Below are positions 15,762 through 25,263 of a DNA stretch of 42,217 nucleotides, in pieces. The notes beneath the pieces were generated by a model, which saw only the letters and a program-made list of their open reading frames with translations, was not told the origin of the DNA and did not search any database. The stretch comes from Syntrophaceae bacterium (GTDB lineage: Bacteria; Desulfobacterota; Syntrophia; Syntrophales; Smithellaceae). Each line of letters opens with the position of its first letter. The first letter of the stretch is position 1. Both the position numbers and the translations under genes were made by a program. The stretch lies in the NCBI GenBank assembly GCA_025355345.1, contig JANXZU010000051.1:1-42217 (forward strand), written 5' to 3'.

Positions 15762-16070
15762 TCATGTTATTCTGGAAGCCTTTTTTCCCTTACGTAGTTC
15801 CTTCAGCGCGGCGATCTTTTTTCCTTTCGCCAGTTTCTTAATTTTCAATTCCAGACGCATGGCATCTGTCCTATTCATGGGATTGCTCATGACGGATAAC
15901 ACTACCGGCCGTCTTGAGCATGTATATTTTGCCCCTGTTCCCCGATTGTGCGCAATGATCCGTTTTTCGATATTATTGGTCATTCCGGTATAAAGGGTAT
16001 TATCCCTGCACAGCAAAATGTAAACTACCCATACCTTATTTATCTGCGCCTCTTTAGTCTTCATAATCAA
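15762..16070 (-). CDS. GIY-YIG domain protein (UPF0213/YhbQ type)
   Basis: A 102-residue protein with the GIY-YIG nuclease fold seen as VVYILLCRDNTLYTGMTNNIEKRI (key motifs VYI and YTG) and a C-terminal MRLELKIKKLAKGKK helix with the family Glu. Such single-domain proteins (YhbQ/UPF0213) are small, widespread and of unclear substrate, probably acting on nucleic acids. The last residues are rich in Lys and Arg. Two Met codons lie close together at the start, and either may be used. Confidence 0.9.
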   Translation of the reverse strand: MIMKTKEAQINKVWVVYILLCRDNTLYTGMTNNIEKRIIAHNRGTGAKYTCSRRPVVLSVMSNPMNRTDAMRLELKIKKLAKGKKIAALKELRKGKKASRIT

Positions 16071-16183
16071 CTTCTATATTTAATCTTATTTTGCTATTCA
16101 TCATCCTAACAATAATTCTTTGACCGAAGTATAAACTAATGCTAGTAAATAGGAAATACAAAAACCTTGGGAGATTTTAAGAT

Positions 16184-17089
16184 ATGCTTAATTTTTTGCC
16201 TCCTTTGGCGCGGGGAATAATTGCCACCCTGCTTTTGACCCTGAATGTTTTGTTTTGGCCTTCTCTTGTCTTTGTGCTTTCCATTCCGAAATTTCTTTTA
16301 CCTTTTAAGCCTATGCGTCGTATTATTGACCGTATGCTTCAGTGGATTTCCGAAAACTGGATCTCCTGCAACAGCGGCTGGATGAGCCTGATTCAAAAAA
16401 CCAAATGGGATGTGCAGGGATTGGAGAATTTGAATTATAAAGGCTGGTACCTGGTTGTCAGTAATCATCAGTCCTGGGTGGATATTTTTGTGTTGCAGCA
16501 TCTGCTTAATCGCCGTATTCCTTTGATGAAATTTTTTCTAAAACATGAACTAATCTGGGTGCCGGTAATGGGTCCTGCCTGGTGGGCGCTGGATTTCCCT
16601 TTTCTGCGGCGCCATAATGCTGAATACCTCAAAAAGCATCCCGAGCAGAAGAGAAAAGATTTTGAAACAACCAAATTGGCCTGCGAGAAATATGCAACTA
16701 TGCCCACAAGCGTTATGAATTTTCTGGAAGGTACCCGATTCACCAAGTCCAAACACGACAGGCAGGATTCACCTTATCAATACTTACTGCGGCCGAAAGC
16801 CGGCGGCATTGCGCTGGCTTTAAGCGTGCTGGGTGACAAATTTAATTCTTTACTCAACATTACCATAGTCTATCCCGACTTCACCCCCACCTTCTGGGAT
16901 TTTCTCTGCGGCAAGCTCAAACGTGTGACCGTGCGCGTTTCGCATGTAGAAATACCGCCGCATATTCTGCACGGTGATTACGAAGGAGATGAGAAATTCC
17001 GGGCTGATTTTCAGCAATGGGTTCAACATCTATGGCAGGAAAAAGATTTGCAGATTGAATTATTGCGCAAAGAGGCCGGGGCAGCGTAG
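16184..17089 (+). CDS. 1-acylglycerol-3-phosphate acyltransferase family protein (YihG-like)
   Basis: A 301-residue membrane-associated acyltransferase of the PlsC superfamily, which transfers an acyl chain to lysophosphatidic acid or a related lipid. The catalytic NHQSWVD motif (His95, Asp100) and the glycerophosphate-binding EGTR (182-185) are intact. An N-terminal hydrophobic stretch (about residues 11-35) anchors it in the inner membrane. The longer form with YFKFR-type C-terminal half resembles E. coli YihG. The ATG at 16184 has a GGGAGA-like site upstream. It is monocistronic and convergent with the alanine racemase gene. Confidence 0.88.
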   Translation: MLNFLPPLARGIIATLLLTLNVLFWPSLVFVLSIPKFLLPFKPMRRIIDRMLQWISENWISCNSGWMSLIQKTKWDVQGLENLNYKGWYLVVSNHQSWVDIFVLQHLLNRRIPLMKFFLKHELIWVPVMGPAWWALDFPFLRRHNAEYLKKHPEQKRKDFETTKLACEKYATMPTSVMNFLEGTRFTKSKHDRQDSPYQYLLRPKAGGIALALSVLGDKFNSLLNITIVYPDFTPTFWDFLCGKLKRVTVRVSHVEIPPHILHGDYEGDEKFRADFQQWVQHLWQEKDLQIELLRKEAGAA

Positions 17090-17115
17090 TTTTTTATAAC
17101 AATTCTAAATTAAAT

Positions 17116-19074
17116 TTAAATATCCCAGATAAATATCACACCGCTTGTGGGGAATATCCATTCCGAATCCGATATTTTAATATCAATAAATTCCCCCTTG
17201 ACGGCCGATATTGCGGGCAGGGGATGCTTTCCGGCAAAGAAGCTTTCTGCGCGCACGTTTTTCAAATCCGCATTTTCATAATTAAAGTTAATCGCCAGAC
17301 CTCTTGTTGGATAAAGCAGATATACGGGAAAAGTCTTGTTGCCTTTTGCTTTCTTGGTGACGATGTCTATTTCAATTTTTACTTCGCAATTGATCTTGTC
17401 TTTGAGCGCCTCACTCCCGCACCAGACTTCATAACCCCTGCCGGTCTTTTTCGTTTCAGTAACGGGGATATCCTCCCCGTCAATGCGCATTCGCTCGACT
17501 TTAAAATCACGCTCAACCACCAGATCATCGTCCTGGCCGAGAATCCAACGGTATTCACAATGCGGATCTTCAATCAGCGCCGCCAGCTGCGCGTTATTCG
17601 AGGCGCAACCAATCATAAAAATATTGCTGCGAATCGTTTTTTTGTATTCGACATGAGTGCTTAACTGAAAATAAGTATCGGCCAGGAGTGTGCTCTTGCT
17701 CGTTTCGGTCAACTGCGCGATTTTGATGTCATAGCGAAAGCCGCAGCGTAGTTCCAGTTGACGATCTTCCTTGCCGAATAGTGTTTCGAACATTTCATAA
17801 TATATTGCATCTCCCAGTTCCTCATTGTGAGTGCGGGCCTGGAAGCAGTGACGAATAATATTATCGATACGCGATATTGATTTTTCTTCATCTGGAACGA
17901 ATATTCGTCGCAGTCTAGGCTCGACAGCGCCGGTTTCACCTTTCTGTAAAAACACTCGCGGCGCTCTTTTTCCCAAAGCACAGAGGATTTCATAGCTGAT
18001 TGTTTTTGCTTTCGCGGCAATTTCGTTGGCGCTGATATATTCCTGCCCCTGCTTGCCCAGAAGAACTACTTCATCACCCACCACGCAGCCCGGAATGTTG
18101 GTTACATCAACTGTGCACATATCCATCGAAACCCGGCCGACCAGCGGCACGCGCGTGCCGCGAATTAAAGCTTCACCGGTATTTCCCAGAATATACGGGT
18201 AGCCATCTCCATAGCCTACAGGAATCGTGGCTATCCGGGTTTCTTTGCCGGTGATGTAAGTGCTGCCATAGCCGATGCCATAGCCTTTGGGAAAATCCTT
18301 GAGCAAGACAATGCTTGTTTTAAAAGACATCACCGGCGCAAGAGCAGCTTTTACTTCACTTTCCGGCGATGGATAAATGCCGTAAGTCATGATTCCAGGG
18401 CGCACCATATCCGTTTTAAATTCCGGATAATTTAAGATGGCCCCACTGTTGCCGATATGCCTGATGGGTATATTGATGTTCAACTTTTGAAGATCTTGAA
18501 GTAAGGCAGAGAACAACTGCCATTGACGGTCGTTGCAGGGAATAATGCTCTCACTGGTAGCCAGGTGTGAGAAAATTCCCTCAAGCGTAATATTCGCAAG
18601 CCCGGTGACTTCATGGATAAGATTTAGCGCTTCATTGTGCATCGTTCCGCCACGTCCCATGCCGGTATCAATTTCGATATGAACCGGCAGCTTGCGTCCT
18701 GCCTTTGCCAGAGCTTTTTGTAACTGCCTGGCAAAAAATATATCGGAGACAGATGGCGTAAGATTGTATTTGAGAATTTCGTCGATTTCTCCTGCTGTGG
18801 AAGGCCCCAGGATAACTATGGGCGATTCGATCCCACTGATTCTTAACTGTACGCCTTCATCGGCATTGGCCACTCCCAGCATCCGCGCTCCGCTTTTCAG
18901 CGCGGCGTTGGATATTTCAATAGCGCCGTGCCCATAGGCATCGGCCTTAACGGTCTGCATAAAATCCACTTGCGGACCGATCAGCCTTTTTATTTCGCGC
19001 AGGTTGCTGATGAAGTTATCCAGATCAACCTCAACCCAACTGCGATATTTTTGTTCACTCTTTAAGGTCATCAT
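17116..19074 (-). CDS. alr: Alanine racemase with an unrecognised C-terminal domain
   Basis: A 652-residue protein. Residues 1-378 form a complete alanine racemase, which makes D-alanine for peptidoglycan: PLP lysine Lys43 in TVKADAYGHG, the second catalytic Tyr269 in GIGYG, and the C-terminal VGRVSMDMC segment. Usual alanine racemases end near here. About 270 additional residues follow, with a helical part (DNIIRHCFQARTHNEELG) then a beta-rich region ending NFNYENADLKNV and SGVIFIWDI. No known domain is recognised there. The gene overlaps the CHASE2 cyclase gene by 4 bases (ATGA), so the two are translationally coupled. Regulation of racemization by the extra domain is only a guess. Confidence 0.9.
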   Translation of the reverse strand: MMTLKSEQKYRSWVEVDLDNFISNLREIKRLIGPQVDFMQTVKADAYGHGAIEISNAALKSGARMLGVANADEGVQLRISGIESPIVILGPSTAGEIDEILKYNLTPSVSDIFFARQLQKALAKAGRKLPVHIEIDTGMGRGGTMHNEALNLIHEVTGLANITLEGIFSHLATSESIIPCNDRQWQLFSALLQDLQKLNINIPIRHIGNSGAILNYPEFKTDMVRPGIMTYGIYPSPESEVKAALAPVMSFKTSIVLLKDFPKGYGIGYGSTYITGKETRIATIPVGYGDGYPYILGNTGEALIRGTRVPLVGRVSMDMCTVDVTNIPGCVVGDEVVLLGKQGQEYISANEIAAKAKTISYEILCALGKRAPRVFLQKGETGAVEPRLRRIFVPDEEKSISRIDNIIRHCFQARTHNEELGDAIYYEMFETLFGKEDRQLELRCGFRYDIKIAQLTETSKSTLLADTYFQLSTHVEYKKTIRSNIFMIGCASNNAQLAALIEDPHCEYRWILGQDDDLVVERDFKVERMRIDGEDIPVTETKKTGRGYEVWCGSEALKDKINCEVKIEIDIVTKKAKGNKTFPVYLLYPTRGLAINFNYENADLKNVRAESFFAGKHPLPAISAVKGEFIDIKISDSEWIFPTSGVIFIWDI

Positions 19075-21320
19075 TTTTTAGTCATCGTAAAAACACCGTC
19101 CCAGGGCTGAGGTGGCGGCTGCTCTTTCAGGTTATTGCATCTCTCAATATACATTTTAGAAGCAAAATCGTCGGCGCGTATTGCCAGTACCTGCTTAAAT
19201 GACGTGATCGCCTCATCCCACTTTGCTTCCCGGTAAAGCGAAAGTCCTTTTTCAAAGCTTACGATCAAATCTTTCCAGTTACCCTCATCTTTCTTTTCGC
19301 CCATCAGTTCCATAATTTTCACCGGCTTGTTTTTGCCTTTGACGCGCACTAAGTCCAGCTCGCGGCAGGACACGCCCTCCTTTACTATATTATAGGTAAA
19401 CTCGCTGATAATAATATTGGTGCCGTATTCCTTGTTGATGCCCTCCAGGCGGGAGCCAAGATTAACCATGTCTCCCATGACCGTATAATCGAAGCGCATT
19501 TCCGAACCCATATTTCCGACAACCATATCTCCGGTGTTGATGCCGATGCCGATATTGAGAATCGGACGGCCTTCCGCCTCCCATTTTTTTTGAAGCTTTT
19601 GGAGTTCGTCCATCATCTCGAGGGCAGTAAGACAAGCCCTGCGGGCGTGATCGGGCTGATCAAGAGGCGCGCCAAAAACCGCCATAATGGCATCACCCAT
19701 GTACTTATCGAGCAGGCCTTCATATTTAAAAACAATGTTAGTCATGGCGGTGAGGTATTCATTGAGAAGGCGAACCAGCTCTTCGGGAGTCAGTTTTTCG
19801 GAAATTGTCGTAAACCCGCGAATGTCGGAAAACAATACCGACAGATCCTTCTTATCGCCGCCCAGCTTAAGTTTTGTGGGATCTTTGAGCATTTCATTGA
19901 TCACCGAGGCCGTAAGGTAGTACTGAAAAGCCCCCCTTATTTTCTTCTTTTCCCTCTCTACCTTGATGTAGTGGTAAAGAGTAATTCCCAGATAAATGGC
20001 CATCATCGTCAAGACCGGATAGACAAGATTCAACCATATATTGAAAGCATAAAAAGCCAAGAGGTTGAGGGCAATAAAAACACTGATAATGATTAAGGCA
20101 ACAAAAGCAGCACCGACAGCCCGCAGGCGTGTAATAATCAATCCCATCACCAGACCGAAGAAAATAATGGCGAATATATCCACAAATCTGATCAGTGATG
20201 AACATATTAAAAAATTCTGATGGAGAATATTATCGATGATATTGGCATGAATTTCCACTCCCGGGTATACAGGGCTAAACGGTGTAACTCTAAGATCATA
20301 TACAGCTGTTGCCGTGACACCAACTAAAACAATTTTATTACGCAGTTGATCCGCCGGGATTTTGCCCTGAAGAATATCATGGATTGAGTAGTGCGGGAAA
20401 GTTTTAGCCGGTCCCAGATAGTTGATTAGTAATCTGCCGCGATCATCGGTTGGAATTGTGATCTTGCCTAATTTTACACTTTCCACGCCGTATTTTTCCA
20501 TATTTAATGCCAGCATCGGCCAATCCAGATATTGAGTAAGTAGGGAAATAGCCAGTGAAGGGTAATAATTATCCTGGAATTTAATAACCAAGGGTGACCA
20601 GCGCATGGTGCCGTCAGCATCCGGCATGCTGTTAAAATAGCCGCTGTTTTGCGCCGCATCCGAAATAATTTTAATATTGACTTCAGGGGCATATGCAGTT
20701 CTGATTCCTGAGTCATCGGGATTGCGATCTGAGGAAGTAATTATCGAATAACGGGAATTACTGATGCGATCGGCTCTTTGGGCAATGTCTTTTTTGGACA
20801 GATCAAGTTTGTCCTTGCCGCCAATATAAAAATAATATCCAAGAGTTACATTTTGAGCTCGGCTGATAGATTTGGCAAGCAACGTATCAGTGTCGGCAAT
20901 TTCCCGTTTTTTTGCAAGCATCGCAATTGCGGAACCATTTATGCCTTGTATTTTCATTGCGGAAGATAACTCATCAATTGTTTTAAGGCTGGAATTATGA
21001 TCAGGTTCGGAAAATACTATATCAAAACCAACAGTCTTGACTCCGGCGGCCTTGAGGCATTCCACCAATTTAGCGATAGTTGTTCGCGGCCAGGGCCAGC
21101 GCCCAATTTCGCGGATGCTTTCATCATCAACGACGGCAATGACTGTTTCCCCACCCGTTGCCTCTGCTCCCCGGGATACAATGCGTAAATCCAGTGTTTT
21201 GAGCTCAATAAAACGCAGGAAGCGAAAATCAAGAAAGAAAAGTAGCAGCGACAAAACAATTACAAAAAGAGTTATTTTGAAAGGGGATATCCGTAAAACA
21301 TTCAGAATTTTTTGCTTCAT
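19071..21320 (-). CDS. CHASE2-domain adenylate cyclase (class III)
   Basis: A 749-residue membrane signalling enzyme. A first helix lies near residues 12-35, followed by an extracytoplasmic CHASE2 sensor (to about 345), three more membrane helices (about 350-430) and a class III cyclase domain (about 490-670). The metal aspartates lie in LFSDIRGFT and DKYMGDAIMAVFG. Lys in DKYMGD and Asp in YTVMGDMVNLGSR suggest ATP rather than GTP. A C-terminal TPR-like segment (LSLYREAKWDEAITSFKQVLAI) may bind partners. The start is set at MKQKILNV (AAGG 9 bases upstream). It is followed, with a 4-base overlap, by the alanine racemase gene. Confidence 0.92.
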   Translation of the reverse strand: MKQKILNVLRISPFKITLFVIVLSLLLFFLDFRFLRFIELKTLDLRIVSRGAEATGGETVIAVVDDESIREIGRWPWPRTTIAKLVECLKAAGVKTVGFDIVFSEPDHNSSLKTIDELSSAMKIQGINGSAIAMLAKKREIADTDTLLAKSISRAQNVTLGYYFYIGGKDKLDLSKKDIAQRADRISNSRYSIITSSDRNPDDSGIRTAYAPEVNIKIISDAAQNSGYFNSMPDADGTMRWSPLVIKFQDNYYPSLAISLLTQYLDWPMLALNMEKYGVESVKLGKITIPTDDRGRLLINYLGPAKTFPHYSIHDILQGKIPADQLRNKIVLVGVTATAVYDLRVTPFSPVYPGVEIHANIIDNILHQNFLICSSLIRFVDIFAIIFFGLVMGLIITRLRAVGAAFVALIIISVFIALNLLAFYAFNIWLNLVYPVLTMMAIYLGITLYHYIKVEREKKKIRGAFQYYLTASVINEMLKDPTKLKLGGDKKDLSVLFSDIRGFTTISEKLTPEELVRLLNEYLTAMTNIVFKYEGLLDKYMGDAIMAVFGAPLDQPDHARRACLTALEMMDELQKLQKKWEAEGRPILNIGIGINTGDMVVGNMGSEMRFDYTVMGDMVNLGSRLEGINKEYGTNIIISEFTYNIVKEGVSCRELDLVRVKGKNKPVKIMELMGEKKDEGNWKDLIVSFEKGLSLYREAKWDEAITSFKQVLAIRADDFASKMYIERCNNLKEQPPPQPWDGVFTMTKK

Positions 21321-21524
21321 GGCCAGACCTTCGTTTGTATAAAATAAGGATAAAGTCTGAAGAATCATATCAGACCACTTACTAAAGTCAAGATGTCTGT
21401 ACTTTTTATCGATCTATGCTATCAATATATACTTGAAAGAAATATTTTTTTAAATTAGAATAAATCCAAAGCAACTAATATCGAGAGGTAAATATACCCT
21501 TTGAATAACCAGGAGGAAGGAAAA

Positions 21525-21803
21525 ATGCAGAGAGTAAAAGCTGGTGATGTCTTGAGTTGTGAAGTCTGCGGGCTTGGAGTAATCGTGGATGATGAGTGCG
21601 GATGCACGGTGGCGGAAATTATTTGTTGTGAAGAAACAATGATGAACAAAGGCCCGTCAAAAAAGAAAAAAGCAGCCGTGCCGGAAAAACCAAAGAAAAA
21701 AGTTGCGGTAAAAAAAGCTCAGCCGTCAACAAAGAAGAAAGCAGTCAAAAAAGCCATTACTAAAAAACCGGTAGCCAAGAAAAAGAAACCGGCAAAAAAA
21801 TAA
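21525..21803 (+). CDS. Desulforedoxin-like domain with a histone H1-like lysine-rich tail
   Basis: A 92-residue protein. Residues 1-40 resemble desulforedoxin: GDVLSCEVCG (Cys12, Cys15) and IICCEE (Cys34, Cys35), the four-cysteine pattern that binds one iron, plus two extra cysteines (25, 27). Residues 41-92 are almost purely Lys, Ala, Pro and Val, with repeats such as KKAVKKAITKK and KKKPAKK, like a histone H1 C-terminal tail. The ATG at 21525 follows AGGAGG with an 8-base spacer. The tail suggests DNA or RNA binding. A redox-sensitive nucleoid protein is an inference. Repeat copy C begins immediately after the stop. Confidence 0.8.
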   Translation: MQRVKAGDVLSCEVCGLGVIVDDECGCTVAEIICCEETMMNKGPSKKKKAAVPEKPKKKVAVKKAQPSTKKKAVKKAITKKPVAKKKKPAKK

Positions 21804-21923
21804 TGAGACTCAAATATTACAAACGTAGTGCAGTAATATTTGCAAGTCGAACTATCCCGATAGCGCATACCCTAAACACCCTAAAGGGCACCATGGGGGC
21901 ACTATAGGCATATCGGGATTAAT
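21804..21923 (+). repeat. Modular palindromic intergenic repeat, copy C
   Basis: Starts TAATGAGACTC directly at the previous stop codon. It has the stem AAATATTAC...GTAATATTT, the core AAGTCGAACTATCC (21844-21857), then a stem CCCGATA...TATCGGG enclosing the CCCTAAAGGGCACCATGGGG insert. It repeats copy A's arrangement with different stem sequences. Confidence 0.8.
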
Positions 21924-21925
21924 GA

Positions 21926-22187
21926 CACCTTTTATAAACTTAGTACTCTGTTGGGTCGAATCTTTTTGACTCGACCAATAGATCCCCATTTATTTCGGCG
22001 GAGTCGAAAAAACTCCACCGAACACCTGCCATTCTTAGCTATGCCCCGTCATTACTGGGTTTCCACTTGTTGCTATATTGTTCTGTCATCAAATTTCGGT
22101 TGCAGGCGACGTTACCCCCGCGCTTCGCTTGGGGCTTTGACTTTCCGCAATGACAAATAAGTGCTTTTAGAAGGTAACGGGATTGAT
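21926..22187. other. Non-coding stretch with small hairpins
   Basis: About 260 bases between repeat copy C and the truA stop with no supported gene. Two short inverted repeats are visible: GGTCGA...TCGACC (about 21954-21977) and CGGCGGAGT...ACTCCACCG-like pairing (about 21998-22020). The content resembles degraded repeat sequence. No promoter is convincing. Confidence 0.4.
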
Positions 22188-22979
22188 TTAAAATAAGGAG
22201 ATCGGAGGTTTAATTTCCGGCAGTTTATCGCCTTCATATAAAACCTTTTCCAGATAAAGCCCGGATGGCGGGGCGGTGAACCTTGCGGGAGCATCAGAAT
22301 AAGAGCGAAGCATCTTTTCGATATCACCTGAACTGAAATTACCGCGGCCTGCCTCAACCGTAACTCCCACAATGCGGCGCACCATCTTCCAGAGAAAATG
22401 AGAGCCGACAACCCGCAAGGTGATCAGATCGTCAAATTCCTTTAACTCTACTTTTTCAATATCAACCTGAGTAGAGGCATCTTTTTCCATCCTTTTATCG
22501 GCAAAAGAGGCAAAATCGTGAAAGCCCGCAAATAAATTCAGTGTCTGCTGCATTTTGCTGATATTGAGATTGTCCTTAATCCACCAGACATAACGCTTGC
22601 CAAAGGCAGTGCGTCTTTGGGCAATAAGATAAAGATAGCTGCGGCTTACGGCACTGTGACGGGCGTGGAAACGCGGTTGCGCGTTTTCCACCTTCAGCAC
22701 ATTGATGCTGGCGGGGAGATTATCATTAAGTCCAATGCGCAATGTTTCGAGGTTGAGTTTTTTTGCACTCTCCAGATGGGCGACTTGCCCCAGGGCGTGA
22801 ACTCCGGCATCAGTCCGCCCGGCGCCCTGAAGCTCTATTGGAGCGCCTAAAAAATTATGCGCGGCGGCAATCAAAGTGCCTTGAATACTTTTAGCGTTTT
22901 TCTGGGTTTGCCATCCGCTATAATTAGTGCCGTCGTATTCCAGGACAATTTTATATTTAAACAGTGGGGCCACCTCCAT
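22188..22979 (-). CDS. truA: tRNA pseudouridine(38-40) synthase TruA
   Basis: Modifies uridines 38-40 in the anticodon stem of many tRNAs. The family opening YKIVLEYDGTNYSGWQTQ and the catalytic Asp in GAGRTDAGVHALGQVAHL are present, and the length (about 264 aa) is normal. The start is uncertain. The ATG at 22979 has no clear ribosome site, while GGAGGTGG lies just inside the gene and would suit a GTG or CTG start a few codons later, closer to the family's usual N-terminus. It is followed by repeat-like sequence rather than a coupled gene. Confidence 0.95.
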   Translation of the reverse strand: MEVAPLFKYKIVLEYDGTNYSGWQTQKNAKSIQGTLIAAAHNFLGAPIELQGAGRTDAGVHALGQVAHLESAKKLNLETLRIGLNDNLPASINVLKVENAQPRFHARHSAVSRSYLYLIAQRRTAFGKRYVWWIKDNLNISKMQQTLNLFAGFHDFASFADKRMEKDASTQVDIEKVELKEFDDLITLRVVGSHFLWKMVRRIVGVTVEAGRGNFSSGDIEKMLRSYSDAPARFTAPPSGLYLEKVLYEGDKLPEIKPPISLF

Positions 22980-23051
22980 AAAGCATAGCAAAAATCGACA
23001 TCCGGCGGGTACCAACTATTTCTTGCCCTCGGGTGATTGCAAGTCGCGGGA

Positions 23052-24407
23052 TTACCGTTTCTGTTCCGATTCTAATTTTTCCGGCAGCAGGATATTCATT
23101 GCCGTAATCGCTTTAAGCAGAGATCCACCTTCCGGGTCAATAAATGATAACTCCGCGCCCGGACGCAGTGTCGTAATTACCGCCTGTCCGATTATTTTTC
23201 TTCCCTCTTTGCCCCGGAGGTCTTTTGTCCTGATGCCCCAGATGTTATGAAATATCAGCGCTCTTCCATTGTTTTCGCCGATATAAAGCATCACATGGCC
23301 TTTGCGCCAAAGGAGGCTTAAGTAAGGAACTCCTTTTTCCAGTATGGTTTTTTCTTTTTGTTCGGGATCAAGCCCCTGCAAGTTTACGAAATTTCCCACT
23401 TCTTTAACCTGATCTTCCGAATGCCGTGGCAGCCAGATGCCGAAAGGCGCAAAAAAATCGCGTGTCATCGAGGAGCAATCCCGGTTACCATAAAGTCCGC
23501 CCCAGCCGTATGGTTCACCGATCAATTCATTGGCAATTTTGACAGCAGCACTGGATGTTAATCTAATCGGCTTGACGGCGGATGCATCAAGCGAAACAAA
23601 ACCATGCTTGATTCCGGCATGGTTGTTTTTGTCGGCAAAGGCAGTTAACACTTCCAGCTTTCCGGCTGATTCATTTATTAAAGGAAAGATATGACCCAGA
23701 GAAGCTTTAAGAATGAAATTGCCGCCATCATCCAGGATCGAAGTCTGATCTTTGGTAATGACGGCATACCTTCCCGCCTCCCATGTTTTGATAAAATCAG
23801 CATCCACTTTGGCATAATCTTCGGCAGGTATCCAGCCAAAGGTAAAGGATGTTTCCACCAATGCCCACGATTTATCGGCGCTGACGTGACAGATAAAAAC
23901 AGGTGTGTTTGCCGGCACTGACGATCGTTGCAAATTGTCAAAAGGCCAGCTGGCGCTATCTCCGTTGGCACTATTGAAATGCGGTCTTTGCGTGGGAAGC
24001 GATCGCAGGCTGGTGTTTCTTGTTGTTATAGCAGCGTACCCCGCATTGGGATAGCTGCCGAGTGTGGCATTCTGCTTGAGCTTTTTTAGCCAGTCTTTAG
24101 AATGTTTTAGTTTGTTTTCACCAAACCCAAGATTTCCACCAAACTTGATGAAATCCATATGCACTCGTTCAGGCAGGGCATAAAAAGGCTCGCGCTGATG
24201 CCAAACCGAAAAGTAGATGATGTTATAATCTTCATCGAATTGGGTTTGAGCTTTCGCCGCGATAATTTCCCTATCCTTGATTGCATCGCTTAAATACGCA
24301 GTGTGATCCTGGCGGAGATCAACCACGTCTTTTATTGTTTCCGGCGCTGTCATGCAGCCGTATAGAGACAAAAGCAAACCAATAAATAATAATAACCATG
24401 TTTTCAT
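23052..24407 (-). CDS. SH3-domain NlpC/P60 peptidase lipoprotein
   Basis: A 451-residue lipoprotein (lipobox LYGC, Cys18) that should cut peptide cross-links or stems in peptidoglycan. The N-terminal part and two SH3-like modules (about 120-285) carry PLHF- and FTFGWIPAEDY-type segments. The catalytic domain follows, with Cys311 in NRDCSSM, His371 in KGHVMLYIG and a third polar residue near His387. This N-terminal-domain/SH3/SH3/NlpC order occurs in YkfC-like murein endopeptidases. It stands alone, facing the plus-strand arginine decarboxylase gene across 290 bases. Confidence 0.88.
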   Translation of the reverse strand: MKTWLLLFIGLLLSLYGCMTAPETIKDVVDLRQDHTAYLSDAIKDREIIAAKAQTQFDEDYNIIYFSVWHQREPFYALPERVHMDFIKFGGNLGFGENKLKHSKDWLKKLKQNATLGSYPNAGYAAITTRNTSLRSLPTQRPHFNSANGDSASWPFDNLQRSSVPANTPVFICHVSADKSWALVETSFTFGWIPAEDYAKVDADFIKTWEAGRYAVITKDQTSILDDGGNFILKASLGHIFPLINESAGKLEVLTAFADKNNHAGIKHGFVSLDASAVKPIRLTSSAAVKIANELIGEPYGWGGLYGNRDCSSMTRDFFAPFGIWLPRHSEDQVKEVGNFVNLQGLDPEQKEKTILEKGVPYLSLLWRKGHVMLYIGENNGRALIFHNIWGIRTKDLRGKEGRKIIGQAVITTLRPGAELSFIDPEGGSLLKAITAMNILLPEKLESEQKR

Positions 24408-24697
24408 GCAAAAATCCTTTAACTAAATGGTTTTTACTTATAGACTTTTTTTTAGTTGTAAGCAAGATTAAACGGCATAATGTCATTGCCGTCATCTAGC
24501 GGACATGGTTGTTTTGTGACAATGACTTAATTATTTTGTGGCATATGAAAAAGAAGACTGGTATAAGGAACATTAGCATATCAGTTAGAAGAAAATGTTT
24601 ATAATAAAGAAGATGCAGCCAGAATTTTTCCCCTGGTTAAAACTGAATATTAACCAATAAATTTTATAGCCGAGTCCGGCAAGAAGGAGTAAATAAA

Positions 24698-25246
24698 GTG
24701 CACGATTTTGTCCCCAAAAAAATATTTTTTACAAAAGGTGTGGGCACACACAAGGATGAATTGCATTCCTTTGAACGTGCTTTACGTAATGCCGGTATTG
24801 AAAAATGCAATCTGGTTCAGGTTTCCAGCATATTCCCGCCGCGCTGCAAAATGATATCTAAGGCGCAGGGGCTTAAAGAACTGACACCCGGCGCGATTAC
24901 TTATTGTGTTCTCAGCCGTTGTTGCAGCAATGAGCCCAAAAGACTATTGGCAGCTTCTGTTGGTTGCGCGATCCCCGCCGAGAAATCTTCTTATGGTTAT
25001 ATAAGTGAGCATCACGCCTATGGCCAAACTGAAAAACAGGCAGGCGATTATGCCGAAGATCTGGCCGCCGCAATGCTTGCATCCACTTTAGGAATTGATT
25101 TCGATGTCGATGAAAGCTGGGATGAAAAAAAGGAAATTTTTAAAATCAGCGGCAAGATTGTTCGCACGCTTAATGTAACCCAATCAAAAATCTGTAAAGA
25201 TAATAATTTTACAACAGTAATCGCCGTGGCTGTGTTTGTTTTTTAA
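24698..25246 (+). CDS. Pyruvoyl-dependent arginine decarboxylase
   Basis: A 182-residue proenzyme that converts arginine to agmatine, the first step of a polyamine route, or aids acid resistance. The self-cleavage and pyruvoyl-forming serine lies in [13 protein letters not shown] (the SS pair), and the [16 protein letters not shown] start and [23 protein letters not shown] segment match the PvlArgDC family. The start is GTG at 24698, 8 bases after AAGGAG. The 290 bases before it hold no supported gene and no clear consensus promoter. The CheW gene follows after 17 bases. Confidence 0.92.
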   Translation: MHDFVPKKIFFTKGVGTHKDELHSFERALRNAGIEKCNLVQVSSIFPPRCKMISKAQGLKELTPGAITYCVLSRCCSNEPKRLLAASVGCAIPAEKSSYGYISEHHAYGQTEKQAGDYAEDLAAAMLASTLGIDFDVDESWDEKKEIFKISGKIVRTLNVTQSKICKDNNFTTVIAVAVFVF

Positions 25247-25263
25247 AAAAAAGGAGGCACATC

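Noticed and set aside
24540..24600. Short frame before the arginine decarboxylase gene
   Set aside because: Nineteen codons, no ribosome site and no codon run that would suggest a leader peptide.
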